Below, in pieces: positions 26,387-34,784 of a stretch of DNA of 64,000 nt (the stretch's first letter is position 1; each line of letters begins with the position of its first letter). Position numbers and translations under genes: made by a program. The DNA is from CAZIVP01 sp964542915 (GTDB lineage Bacteria; Calditrichota; Calditrichia; Calditrichales; Calditrichaceae), in the NCBI GenBank assembly GCA_964542915.1, contig CAZIVP010000002.1:186001-250000 (forward strand), in the 5' to 3' direction. The notes beneath the pieces are model-generated. The model searched no databases. It was not told where the DNA came from and was given only the letters and a program-made list of their open reading frames with translations.

Positions 26387-26999
26387 ATTTGCCCTCATAG
26401 AAGTTTTGCAGTTTGTCTGCGTGCGGATTGTTATACCGTTGCAGGAAATCAATAATGTACGGCATATCCACCAGCGAACGGATGGCATACCCTCCGATCC
26501 CGGCGGTATCATCCCGTAAGCGACGGTCCACGGTTACAACCACGCCGGCTACGCTAACATTGAACGCGTTTTCGATTTTACGGATGGCTTCCAGTTTTGT
26601 GCCGCCGGTGGACATCACATCATCCACCACAAGGACCCGCTCCTTTTCGCCGGGCTTCTTGCCCACAAACGCGCCCTTTTCGCCGTGGGCTTTTTGTTCT
26701 TTGCGGTTGTACAAAATTCTGATATTTTTCTGAAATTGACTCTGTATGGCCATTGCGGTTGCCGTAATAAGGGCGATTCCCTTATACGGCGGTCCGAACA
26801 ATAAGGTCGCATCCGGGAAGTTTGTTTGGATGAGTTGTGCGAGATAACGCCCGGTCATCCATAAGCCATTGCCGGAAGCCACATCGCCCAGGTTGATAAA
26901 AAAAGGAGAGAAGGCTCCGGATTTCAGGGTAAATGATCCGAACCGTAACGCCTGCTCGTCCATCAGCATCTGCAGGAATGCATCTTTGTCTAAATCCAT
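26376..26999 (-). CDS. pyrE: orotate phosphoribosyltransferase
   Basis: 207 residues with the PRPP-binding motif VLVVDDVMSTGGTK (about 122-135), LLFGPPYKGIALITA and an EKGAFVGKKPG loop. It joins orotate to PRPP to give OMP. It overlaps the end of pyrC by 10 nt and the start of pyrF by 11 nt, so pyrC-pyrE-pyrF is tightly coupled. Confidence 0.92.
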   Translation of the reverse strand: MDLDKDAFLQMLMDEQALRFGSFTLKSGAFSPFFINLGDVASGNGLWMTGRYLAQLIQTNFPDATLLFGPPYKGIALITATAMAIQSQFQKNIRILYNRKEQKAHGEKGAFVGKKPGEKERVLVVDDVMSTGGTKLEAIRKIENAFNVSVAGVVVTVDRRLRDDTAGIGGYAIRSLVDMPYIIDFLQRYNNPHADKLQNFYEGKYET

Positions 27000-28276
27000 G
27001 GATTGCTTACCTCAAATCCCTTTTGTGAAAGGTTGTAGTTCTGCCGTTCAAATACAATGGACCCGTTAACAATGGTGGATACGACCTGCCAGCGAAACGA
27101 AAAACGTTCATAAAGATTCTTTTGTACGCGTGTTTGCACGTCGGTTTGGGTTGACAATTCCTGACGTTTAACCAGAATGAGATCGGCATAATTGCCGGTT
27201 TTTATACCGTCGCGGTTTGCGATACCATAAGCCGCAGCAGCCCGGGTACATATAAGTTCATGAAACCTCTTCCAATCGATCAAACCTTCATCCACAAGGT
27301 GAAGCATCTGCTGAAGCATCCATTCGATGCCGGCGATGCCCGACGGGGGTTTTGTACCGCTTTTTTCAGCACCCGTATGCGGGGCATGATCGCTGCCGAT
27401 AAAATCGATGATTCCTTCGGAAAGCCCGTGACGCAAACGCATTTGATCGCGTTCGCTTCGTAACGGCGGATTAACCTGGAAGGCCGTACCTTTGCGGATG
27501 TAATCTTCCTCGCTGAAGTAGAGATAATGGGGGCACGTCTCGCCCCAGATATCCAGCCCCGCTTGCTTCATTTCAGACAACCAATCCACTTCTTCGCCCG
27601 TATTCATATGGCAAATGATCACTCTTGGTCGGCATTCGGCAGGCAGTGCGGTATAAGCGGTCTGTATTTTATCTAAAGCGGAGGCTACCGCCTCTTTGGG
27701 GCGTCGTACATGGTGTAAATCATTGGCCGCGGTTGGTTCGCTAAAACGGGTCTCGTCTTCGGCATGGATCGAAACCCTAGGGTAATGGGCAAACAATCGG
27801 GTCAAATCGTCGACGGAAGTAATGGCCGGCAAAGCCGACGATTTTGCCATATAAATTTTGGTGGAAGCAATGCCCTCCCGCACTTCTTCCAGCCGTTTTC
27901 GGGAAGCGTGCAACATGACCCCCCAGTTGACGAGGGATTTGCGCCGGAATCGCTCTCTTTTTTGCTGCAAACGCAGGGAGGTGGAACAGGGCGGTTTATT
28001 ATTCGGCATATCCAAAACGGTCGTTACACCACCCTTGAGCGCTGCTTTGCTTCCGTTAAGAATTCCTTCTTTATATAATTGACCGGGTTCGCGAAAATGT
28101 ACATGTGGATCGATAGCACCTGGCAGAATGATGGCGCCGCCGGCGTCTATGGCGGGTTCATCGTTATCGTGGCGGGTTGATTCGATTAAATCAGCAATCT
28201 TTCCTCCCTCAATCCGAATGGTTCCCTGCTGAAAGCGGCCATCCGAATCCAACCAGTTCGCACTCTTTATTTTCAA
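26990..28276 (-). CDS. pyrC: dihydroorotase
   Basis: 428 residues (from TTG 28276) of the class I dihydroorotase/amidohydrolase family. Metal ligands are in DPHVHFREPG and HAEDE. A lysine suited to carboxylation is in STKIYMAKS, and ETCPHYL and GSDHAPH hold the later His and Asp. It closes carbamoyl-aspartate to dihydroorotate. Start choice is open: TTG 28276 lies 17 nt from the AGGAGG site, while an in-frame ATT at 28288 is 5 nt from it. Confidence 0.92.
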   Translation of the reverse strand: MKIKSANWLDSDGRFQQGTIRIEGGKIADLIESTRHDNDEPAIDAGGAIILPGAIDPHVHFREPGQLYKEGILNGSKAALKGGVTTVLDMPNNKPPCSTSLRLQQKRERFRRKSLVNWGVMLHASRKRLEEVREGIASTKIYMAKSSALPAITSVDDLTRLFAHYPRVSIHAEDETRFSEPTAANDLHHVRRPKEAVASALDKIQTAYTALPAECRPRVIICHMNTGEEVDWLSEMKQAGLDIWGETCPHYLYFSEEDYIRKGTAFQVNPPLRSERDQMRLRHGLSEGIIDFIGSDHAPHTGAEKSGTKPPSGIAGIEWMLQQMLHLVDEGLIDWKRFHELICTRAAAAYGIANRDGIKTGNYADLILVKRQELSTQTDVQTRVQKNLYERFSFRWQVVSTIVNGSIVFERQNYNLSQKGFEVSNPWI

Positions 28277-28285
28277 ACGGCCGTG

Positions 28286-28299
28286 AATGGTGTCCTCCT
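28286..28299 (-). promoter_or_regulatory. pyrC ribosome binding site next to an in-frame ATT
   Basis: AGGAGG (28294-28299), 5 nt, then ATT (28286-28288), in frame with pyrC and four codons before the TTG at 28276. No ATG or GTG sits at the right distance. An ATT start, rare but known for infC, would fit the spacing best. Confidence 0.4.
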
Positions 28300-28316
28300 C
28301 CCTCTAAGCGACGATC

Positions 28317-29750
28317 TCATCCTCTGTTGGACGCCAGTTTTTCTTTTTCAATGTCATCTAAAAGCTCCGGTGTAATGCCGGTGGGATATTCCCCGGAAAA
28401 GCAGGCATGGCAAATAGGCAGATGTTCGTACAGCGCTTTCAGATCTTCAAGCGACTGGTAAACCACAGCGTCCGCACCGATATAACGGGCAATTTCATCC
28501 ACGTCATAATGCGACGCCAGTATCTCTTTTTTTACCGACATATCGATGCCGTAAATGCAGGGATGTTTAATGGGCGGCGAGGCGGAAACGAAATAGACCT
28601 CTTTAGCACCGGACTGCCGCAATAAATTGACGATCCGTTTCGAGGTCGTACCACGTACGATCGAATCATCCACCACCGCGATCTTCCGGTCTTTCACAAT
28701 ATCCCGGATGGGATTCAGCTTCTGTTTAACTATCTTTTCGCGTTCTTTTTGATTGGGCGTGATAAAACTGCGTCCCATGTGATGATTCTTTGCCAGACCG
28801 CGGCGGTAAGGAATTTGCAGCTCTTCGGCCATAGCCGATGCAAAAAAGTAGGCGGAATTGGGCACATCGATGACAATATCGGGTTGCAGGCCCGTCCGTT
28901 CGAATGTCTTCGCAAGCGCCCTGCCCATCCGTACACGTTCGGTGGCGACCAGGCGATCATGAATCACCGTATCCTCCCGGGCAAAATAGATGAATTCAAA
29001 TACACAGAACGCTTGTCGTTCGGTCTTGCCAACGCGGGTATGGAGCTGCCGGTTCTGATCAATGAAAACCATCTCGCCCGGTTTTAAATCCCGGACCTTT
29101 TCATAACCCAGGTAATCAAAGGTCGTACTCTCCGAAGCAAAAGCATAGACCACACCCTGATCGCTATATTTTCTGCCGAGAACCAACGGCCGGATTCCGT
29201 ATGGATCGCTAAACGCCAGAAATCCGCGATTTGCAATAATCGTAATGGCCGAATAGGCGCCTTTGACAATATTTTGTACCTCTTCCACCGTATCGAAGAT
29301 ATCGTTCACCGAGAGTTTTTTTAAATCCTTCTTTTCCAGAAGCGATGCGAATGTGTACAAAATAAGCGCAACATCATTCGAGGTGTCCAGCAGCCGGTGG
29401 TGTTCTTCGTAAAGCGTTTTACGCAACTCGGCAAAGTTGATTACATTGCCGTTATGTACCATGGCCATACCAAAAGGGTAATTAACGGCAATGGGCTGGG
29501 CATCCACCTCATCGGTCGACCCGATCGTGGAATAACGTACATGTCCGAGCCCGCAATGGCCGGAAAGGCTGCTGGCATTCACGTCTTTAAATACCGTCCC
29601 GACCTGTCCGTTGCTTTTTTTAAGATGAAAATTGCCTCCAAAGATAACCACGCCCGCCGAATCCTGTCCGCGATGTTGCAGGGTGGTTAAACCATTGATT
29701 AATTCCGTGGCCACTTCTTCATGGCCGTAAACACCTATAACGCCGCACAT
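28317..29750 (-). CDS. purF: amidophosphoribosyltransferase, Fe-S cluster type
   Basis: 477 residues. The nucleophile Cys2 starts the chain (MCGVIGVYG), so there is no propeptide. The glutaminase domain covers about 1-235 (LQHRGQDSAG). The phosphoribosyltransferase domain has the PRPP motif AVVDDSIVRGTTSK (358-371). Cys249, Cys398, Cys447 and Cys450 match the four cysteines that hold a [4Fe-4S] cluster in Bacillus-type PurF. It makes phosphoribosylamine, the first purine step. It is followed by pyrC, the point where the purine and pyrimidine blocks join. Confidence 0.94.
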   Translation of the reverse strand: MCGVIGVYGHEEVATELINGLTTLQHRGQDSAGVVIFGGNFHLKKSNGQVGTVFKDVNASSLSGHCGLGHVRYSTIGSTDEVDAQPIAVNYPFGMAMVHNGNVINFAELRKTLYEEHHRLLDTSNDVALILYTFASLLEKKDLKKLSVNDIFDTVEEVQNIVKGAYSAITIIANRGFLAFSDPYGIRPLVLGRKYSDQGVVYAFASESTTFDYLGYEKVRDLKPGEMVFIDQNRQLHTRVGKTERQAFCVFEFIYFAREDTVIHDRLVATERVRMGRALAKTFERTGLQPDIVIDVPNSAYFFASAMAEELQIPYRRGLAKNHHMGRSFITPNQKEREKIVKQKLNPIRDIVKDRKIAVVDDSIVRGTTSKRIVNLLRQSGAKEVYFVSASPPIKHPCIYGIDMSVKKEILASHYDVDEIARYIGADAVVYQSLEDLKALYEHLPICHACFSGEYPTGITPELLDDIEKEKLASNRG

Positions 29751-29846
29751 CTATATTACCTCTCTATCAACAAATTAATAATATGTTTAATGATTTTGTT
29801 AGAAACAATTTAGTTTAATCAGATACAGGCATGCATCCCCATCCTT

Positions 29847-30425
29847 TTATTTCTTTTCGAATATAACTCTCAGGGCTTGGCTGTACAATGCATGCTCCAC
29901 TTTTAATCCGCGTTCTTTTACTTCCTCTAACGATCGGCAGCCTTTTAAATCCACGGTTTCCTGGGCAATAATTTGACCGGTATCAACGCCTTCATCCACA
30001 TAATGTACGGTAATCATCGTTTGTTCCAAATTTTGTTCCCAAGCCCACTCATAGCCGCCGATGCCTCTGAATTGAGCCGGATCGGCGGGATGAATATTGA
30101 TAATACGGCGGGGAAAAGCCTGAATGAAAAAGGGACTGAGGATGCGCATAAAACCGGCCAGCACCACGAAATCAATGTTTAGAGAACGAAGCCGCTCCAC
30201 CACCTCCCTGTCGAACGCTTCCCGTGACTTTCCTTTGGACACGATTACTTCGGTTGGTACGCCCAGCGCTCTGGCTTTTTCCAGGCCGGGAGCAGAGGGT
30301 TTATTTGATAAAACCAATGCAATCTCACAATAATCCTTTAAAATACCCGTTTGGGTTTGCTTCACGACGGCAACCATATTGCTGCCGCCGCCCGAAATGA
30401 GTATCGCAATGCGCTTTTTTGCCAT
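29847..30425 (-). CDS. purN: phosphoribosylglycinamide formyltransferase (folate-dependent)
   Basis: 192 residues from ATG 30425 (MAKKRIAILISGGGSNM), one base after the purD stop. Catalytic residues are present: Asn and His in INIHP and Asp in DEGVDTG. The loop after INIHP reads ADPAQFRGIGGYEWA where PurN usually has SLLPAFPG and about four fewer residues, so this is a divergent PurN subtype. It transfers formyl from 10-formyl-THF to GAR. The frame open to 30506 runs into purD and is rejected. Confidence 0.87.
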   Translation of the reverse strand: MAKKRIAILISGGGSNMVAVVKQTQTGILKDYCEIALVLSNKPSAPGLEKARALGVPTEVIVSKGKSREAFDREVVERLRSLNIDFVVLAGFMRILSPFFIQAFPRRIINIHPADPAQFRGIGGYEWAWEQNLEQTMITVHYVDEGVDTGQIIAQETVDLKGCRSLEEVKERGLKVEHALYSQALRVIFEKK

Positions 30426-30426
30426 A

Positions 30427-31677
30427 TCAGACAAGACCTTTCTTACCGATATCGCTGCGATAGTATTTATTTTTAAACCGGATTTTGGAGCATTCGGTAT
30501 ACACACGATCTATCGCTTCCTGAAGCGTCTGTCCGTGACATACGACATTTAAAACCCGACCGCCTGAAGTGACTATGCCTCCGTTTTCTTTTTTCGTGCC
30601 GGCATGAAAAACCAGGGTGTCCGGGTCCAGTTGCTCCAAACCGCGGATTTCGTTGCCTTTTTCATAGCTGCCCGGATAGCCGCCGGAGGCCAATACCACA
30701 TCCACATAAAATCCGGGTTTAAAGTCCATCTCAACTCCAGCCAGGGTTCCGTTTTCACAGGCCTGCATCACTTCAGCCAGATCATTTTTTAAGGCCGGCA
30801 GAATCACCTCGGTTTCGGGATCGCCAAACCGTACATTATATTCCAACAGGTACGGTTGGTCCTCACGAATCATTAAACCGAAATAAAGAATGCCGCGATA
30901 ATTGAGTTGTTCGCTTCGGATACCCTGCAACGTAGGTTGCACGATGTTAGCATCAATCTTCCGCATCAAAGCCTTATCGCAAAAGGGAACGGGACAATAA
31001 GCGCCCATGCCGCCGGTATTTGGTCCGCGATCGCCGTCGCCGACCGGTTTATGGTCCTGTGACGGAAGCAACAGGCGGATCGTTTTTCCGTCCGTGAAAC
31101 CAATCACCGAAATTTCCCTTCCGGCTACTTTTTCTTCGATAATAAGGCGGGCATCATGACCATGCGTTTCCCGGAGGGTTTTTACAGCCGTTGTCGCTTC
31201 CGCTTCGGAAGAGCAGACAATCACTCCTTTGCCAGCGGCCAGACCGTCGTATTTCACCACCAGGTCGCCCTTCCATCGCCTGATGATTTCAGAGGGGTCG
31301 TCTCCTTCGCCGAAGATATGGAAGGAAGCGGTGGAAACGCCGTTACGCTTCATAAATTCCTTTGCCCAGATTTTGGAACTTTCGAGGCACGCCGCTTGCC
31401 GGTCCGGCCCCAATACCCGAATGCCATGCTTCGTCATATAATCGACAATCCCATTTGCCAACGGATCTTCCGGTCCGATAAACAGCAAATCGATGGATTC
31501 CCGTTCGCAAAAAGCACGTATCGCTCCAAAATCATCCGCTGGTATTTTTACATTGTTCGCGGTTCCGCCGTTACCGGGAACAACGAAGATATTGCCGGTC
31601 CGCGGCGACTGTTGCAATTTCCAGGCAATGGCGTGCTCACGACCGCCCGAACCGATAACCGCAAGATTCATTTTCAT
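30427..31677 (-). CDS. purD: phosphoribosylamine--glycine ligase
   Basis: 416 residues of the ATP-grasp PurD family: VIGSGGREHAIAW at the N-terminus, VKYDGLAAGKGV in the ATP-binding domain, DGDRGPNTGGMGAY, and a C-terminal GR-type domain ending around FHAGTKKENGGIVTSGGR. It makes glycinamide ribonucleotide, the step after PurF and before the adjacent purN. An AAGGGA site lies 10 nt before the ATG. The 190-nt gap to purB, with no gene in it, leaves room for an internal promoter. Confidence 0.94.
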   Translation of the reverse strand: MKMNLAVIGSGGREHAIAWKLQQSPRTGNIFVVPGNGGTANNVKIPADDFGAIRAFCERESIDLLFIGPEDPLANGIVDYMTKHGIRVLGPDRQAACLESSKIWAKEFMKRNGVSTASFHIFGEGDDPSEIIRRWKGDLVVKYDGLAAGKGVIVCSSEAEATTAVKTLRETHGHDARLIIEEKVAGREISVIGFTDGKTIRLLLPSQDHKPVGDGDRGPNTGGMGAYCPVPFCDKALMRKIDANIVQPTLQGIRSEQLNYRGILYFGLMIREDQPYLLEYNVRFGDPETEVILPALKNDLAEVMQACENGTLAGVEMDFKPGFYVDVVLASGGYPGSYEKGNEIRGLEQLDPDTLVFHAGTKKENGGIVTSGGRVLNVVCHGQTLQEAIDRVYTECSKIRFKNKYYRSDIGKKGLV

Positions 31678-31867
31678 TGAATGCTGTTCCCTTTTTTGGG
31701 TTATTTCTGTTATTGTTGAGAGCCTGCTTTATCGATTTATGTGTCATATAGGAACCCATGGTTCTTTGATTATGACTTCACCTATTTCAGTGCCCACATT
31801 TATATCGGGTTACATCTTACAACCAACCGCTTACGACGGCTTCGATATTAACGGCTACGAATGAAGA

Positions 31868-33232
31868 TTAATTTTGCGATAACCATTGCTCGGCTTGCTC
31901 GATCACCCGGTCGCAAATTTGAGAAGCCGCTCCGGTGTAGCCGGAAACGTCGAGCGACTTCAATTCCTTCTTGACGGCATCATCAATCTGTAAATCGTCA
32001 ATAAACCGTGTAAGCGACTCAGGGGTGATGTGTTTACCGCGGGTAAAATGTTTTAATAATCCGTAAGGATCGGAAAATCCTTCGCGGCGTAAAATGGTCT
32101 GGATCGGTTCAGCCAGCAATTCCGGGAACTGGTTCAATTCGTAATGGCACCGCTCTTCATTAACCTCCAGTCGGCGCAATCCCTTGGCGGTTTCCTGAAC
32201 GGCAAGATAGGCGTGAGACAATGCAACGCCGATGTTACGTTCAACCGTACTGTCGGACAGATCCCGTTGCAACCGAGATTGGCCGAATTTGTCGGTTAAA
32301 GCCGTCAATAACGCATTCGAAAGTTGCAGATTGCCCTCACTGTTTTCGAAGTTGATGGGATTGACCTTGTGGGGCATGGTCGATGATCCCACAGCGCCTT
32401 CATCGGCGGCTATCATCATATTTCCAAGGGTCAGATAAAACCAGACGTCGCGATTCATATCCAGAAGGATGTGATTAATCTGACGTGTAACGGAAAAGTA
32501 AGCCGCCCAGGTATCATGATCTTCTATCTGAGTTGTGGCTTCATTCATTTCAAAGCCCATTTCTTCAATCAATTGGCGGGCAAACGCAGACCAGTCATAA
32601 TCCGGAAAAGCCGCCATCAGGGCGGAATAATTTCCACTTGCACCGTTGAGCTTTGCCCTGAACCGAATCGTCTCCAGAGACTGCAGCTGACGTAACAAGC
32701 GATTGATGAACACAGTCATTTCCTTGCCCGCCGTCGTCGGCGAAGCCATCTGACCGTGTGTGCGGGCGGGAAACGGGATACGCCGCCAGCGTTTTGCTTT
32801 ATCGAGTAGAATCCGCAGCAATTCCATTAACTGCGGTATCTGCTGTTCTTTGATATAGGCCTGCAAAAGACCGTTATAAGCCAAATTGTTCACGTCTTCC
32901 GACGTCAATCCGAAATGAATCATATTCGGATTTTGCAACTGGAGTCGATTTCTCAAATACACTTCACAGGCTTTAACGTCGTGATTGATCTCCGATTCAA
33001 TTTCCTTGATGGCCCGGTAATCGCTATCCTTGAACCGACCCTCGGCTTCTTCAAGCCGCGCGCGTTCCGGATCAGTCAATGGTTTGAACAAACCGGTACG
33101 ATCGAGCGCGCTCAAAAAACGCAATTCGATATGGACCCGCCAACGCATCAGCGCAAATTCGGAAAAGTACGCCGAAAGATGCGCCAGCCGCTTGCCGTAT
33201 CGTCCATCCAGCGGTGAAATCGGATATTGCAT
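31868..33232 (-). CDS. purB: adenylosuccinate lyase
   Basis: 454 residues of the argininosuccinase/fumarase superfamily, E. coli-like PurB type (YPISPLDGRYGKRL opening). The signature loop is GSSTMPHKVNPINFEN with the catalytic Ser, and TRTHGQMASPTT-type sequence (RTHGQMASPTTAGK) holds a catalytic His. It acts twice, on SAICAR and on adenylosuccinate. Its ATG immediately follows the purC-purE stop with no gap, with a GAGG site inside the upstream gene. Confidence 0.94.
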   Translation of the reverse strand: MQYPISPLDGRYGKRLAHLSAYFSEFALMRWRVHIELRFLSALDRTGLFKPLTDPERARLEEAEGRFKDSDYRAIKEIESEINHDVKACEVYLRNRLQLQNPNMIHFGLTSEDVNNLAYNGLLQAYIKEQQIPQLMELLRILLDKAKRWRRIPFPARTHGQMASPTTAGKEMTVFINRLLRQLQSLETIRFRAKLNGASGNYSALMAAFPDYDWSAFARQLIEEMGFEMNEATTQIEDHDTWAAYFSVTRQINHILLDMNRDVWFYLTLGNMMIAADEGAVGSSTMPHKVNPINFENSEGNLQLSNALLTALTDKFGQSRLQRDLSDSTVERNIGVALSHAYLAVQETAKGLRRLEVNEERCHYELNQFPELLAEPIQTILRREGFSDPYGLLKHFTRGKHITPESLTRFIDDLQIDDAVKKELKSLDVSGYTGAASQICDRVIEQAEQWLSQN

Positions 33233-34621
33233 TTAAGATTGCCTCACGCTCATATCGGCTTCACGCAACTGCTGCTTCATGCTTTCGATTTCTTGATTGA
33301 ACTGTTTTTTTAATCGCGGCAAATTCAAGCTGCGGAGCGCAAACAACACCGCATTTTTGGGATCCACCACCGTAGCCGCCGGAGTACTGGACGGCATCAT
33401 CAGGGAAGAATTGATGTTTACCATCATATCCGTTTTATCCTTAAACGGCGGACAATTGATGACGGGTACCGCCGTATTGGCGGCCAGAGCGCCGCCCAGG
33501 CCGTTGGAACGTCCCGCCACCGCGATAACGGCGACCGGTTCGATGGCGTGATTGTAGTCGTATACCACGGCCGGTAAATACTCGCCGTTTTTGTGGGCGG
33601 AAACGACTCGTAAATCTACCGCCACGTCGTATTGCTCCATCATTGTCTTTAAATTGCGACAATGTTCCAAATCGCCCTTGGAGCCCATAATGATCGCCAC
33701 AAATCCGTCTTTTATCATGCCGTTGCGGGTCAGGTTCGCACGCACCCGCGTCTGTATATCGCTGTCCATGGCCGGCGGCGCTTCACCGGTTATCTTTTGA
33801 TAGATGTCCCGGTAACGTCGTGTAGTCTCCTCCACTACCTCCGAAGGCAACGTTTCGGGATAGCGCCCTTCTGTTTTATTTTTTAACAAATAGCTTCGCA
33901 CATACTCTTTATCCAACTGCTCCACGTTGGCCGGATCGCTCTGGTACGCTTCAAGCGACCAGAAACGCGAAGAATCAGGCGTATGAATTTCGTCAATCAA
34001 TACCAGCCGGTCGTCGATCAGGCCAAATTCGTACTTGGTATCCACCAAAATGATGCCGCGTTCTTTTAATACCCGGCTGCCGTGTTCAAAAAGCTTTACA
34101 GACGTCCGCGCCATGGCCTCATAAATTTCTTTCGATACCCAGCCCTCATCGATCAAATCTTTCGACGATATTTCGCGGTCGCTTTCCTCTTTAGTAGTGG
34201 GCGTAACAATGGGTTCTTTAAAGGGATCGTTTTTTTGCAAGCCGTCGGGAAGGGTTACGCCGGATATCTCGCGACGGCCATTGCTGTATGCCCGCCATGC
34301 CGAACCCGTAATGTAGCCGCGTACAATCATTTCGATTTTGATGGGGCGGGCTTCCCGAACGAGTGAAATATTGGGATCGACGGTCTTGATAAAGTGGTTA
34401 TCGATAATATCGCGCGTATTCTCGAACCAGTACGCCGCCAATTGATTTAATACCGCTCCTTTGCCCGGAATACAGGTCTTCAACACTTGATCGAAACTGG
34501 ATATGCGATCCGTCGCTACGATCATCCGGGTTTGATCGTCTATCCTGAAACTTTCCCGCACCTTCCCTGAATGAATTTTCTGAAGTTGCGGACTTGCCAG
34601 ATTGGTTAAACACTGGCTCAT
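33233..34621 (-). CDS. purCE: PurC-PurE fusion: SAICAR synthase plus class II AIR carboxylase
   Basis: 462 residues. Residues 1-295 are SAICAR synthetase (KIHSGKVRESF, TDRISSFD, ARPIKIEMIVRGYITGSAW, VDTKYEFG). Residues about 306-455 are PurE with GSKGDLEHC, SAHKNG (341-346), AGRSNGLG (369-376) and INCPP (388-392). These PurE signatures match class II (animal PAICS) AIR carboxylase and differ from class I, which has SAHR and AGAGGAAHLPG. Class II carboxylates AIR directly with CO2 and needs no PurK, and no purK occurs in the cluster. The domain order is that of animal PAICS. An AAAAGGAG site precedes ATG. Confidence 0.92.
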   Translation of the reverse strand: MSQCLTNLASPQLQKIHSGKVRESFRIDDQTRMIVATDRISSFDQVLKTCIPGKGAVLNQLAAYWFENTRDIIDNHFIKTVDPNISLVREARPIKIEMIVRGYITGSAWRAYSNGRREISGVTLPDGLQKNDPFKEPIVTPTTKEESDREISSKDLIDEGWVSKEIYEAMARTSVKLFEHGSRVLKERGIILVDTKYEFGLIDDRLVLIDEIHTPDSSRFWSLEAYQSDPANVEQLDKEYVRSYLLKNKTEGRYPETLPSEVVEETTRRYRDIYQKITGEAPPAMDSDIQTRVRANLTRNGMIKDGFVAIIMGSKGDLEHCRNLKTMMEQYDVAVDLRVVSAHKNGEYLPAVVYDYNHAIEPVAVIAVAGRSNGLGGALAANTAVPVINCPPFKDKTDMMVNINSSLMMPSSTPAATVVDPKNAVLFALRSLNLPRLKKQFNQEIESMKQQLREADMSVRQS

Positions 34622-34784
34622 AGGTATCTCCTTTTAAATCCTATATTTAACTTTTTATACTAATCCTAAAAGTGCCGGTTATCGGATGCATGAATTGTTG
34701 GGTCGTTTCCCGATTTTTTCTTTAATCGTTGTAATCAGTGTCGTGTTTTTTTAGACGGTGCATCACCATGTGCGCCAGGATCGA

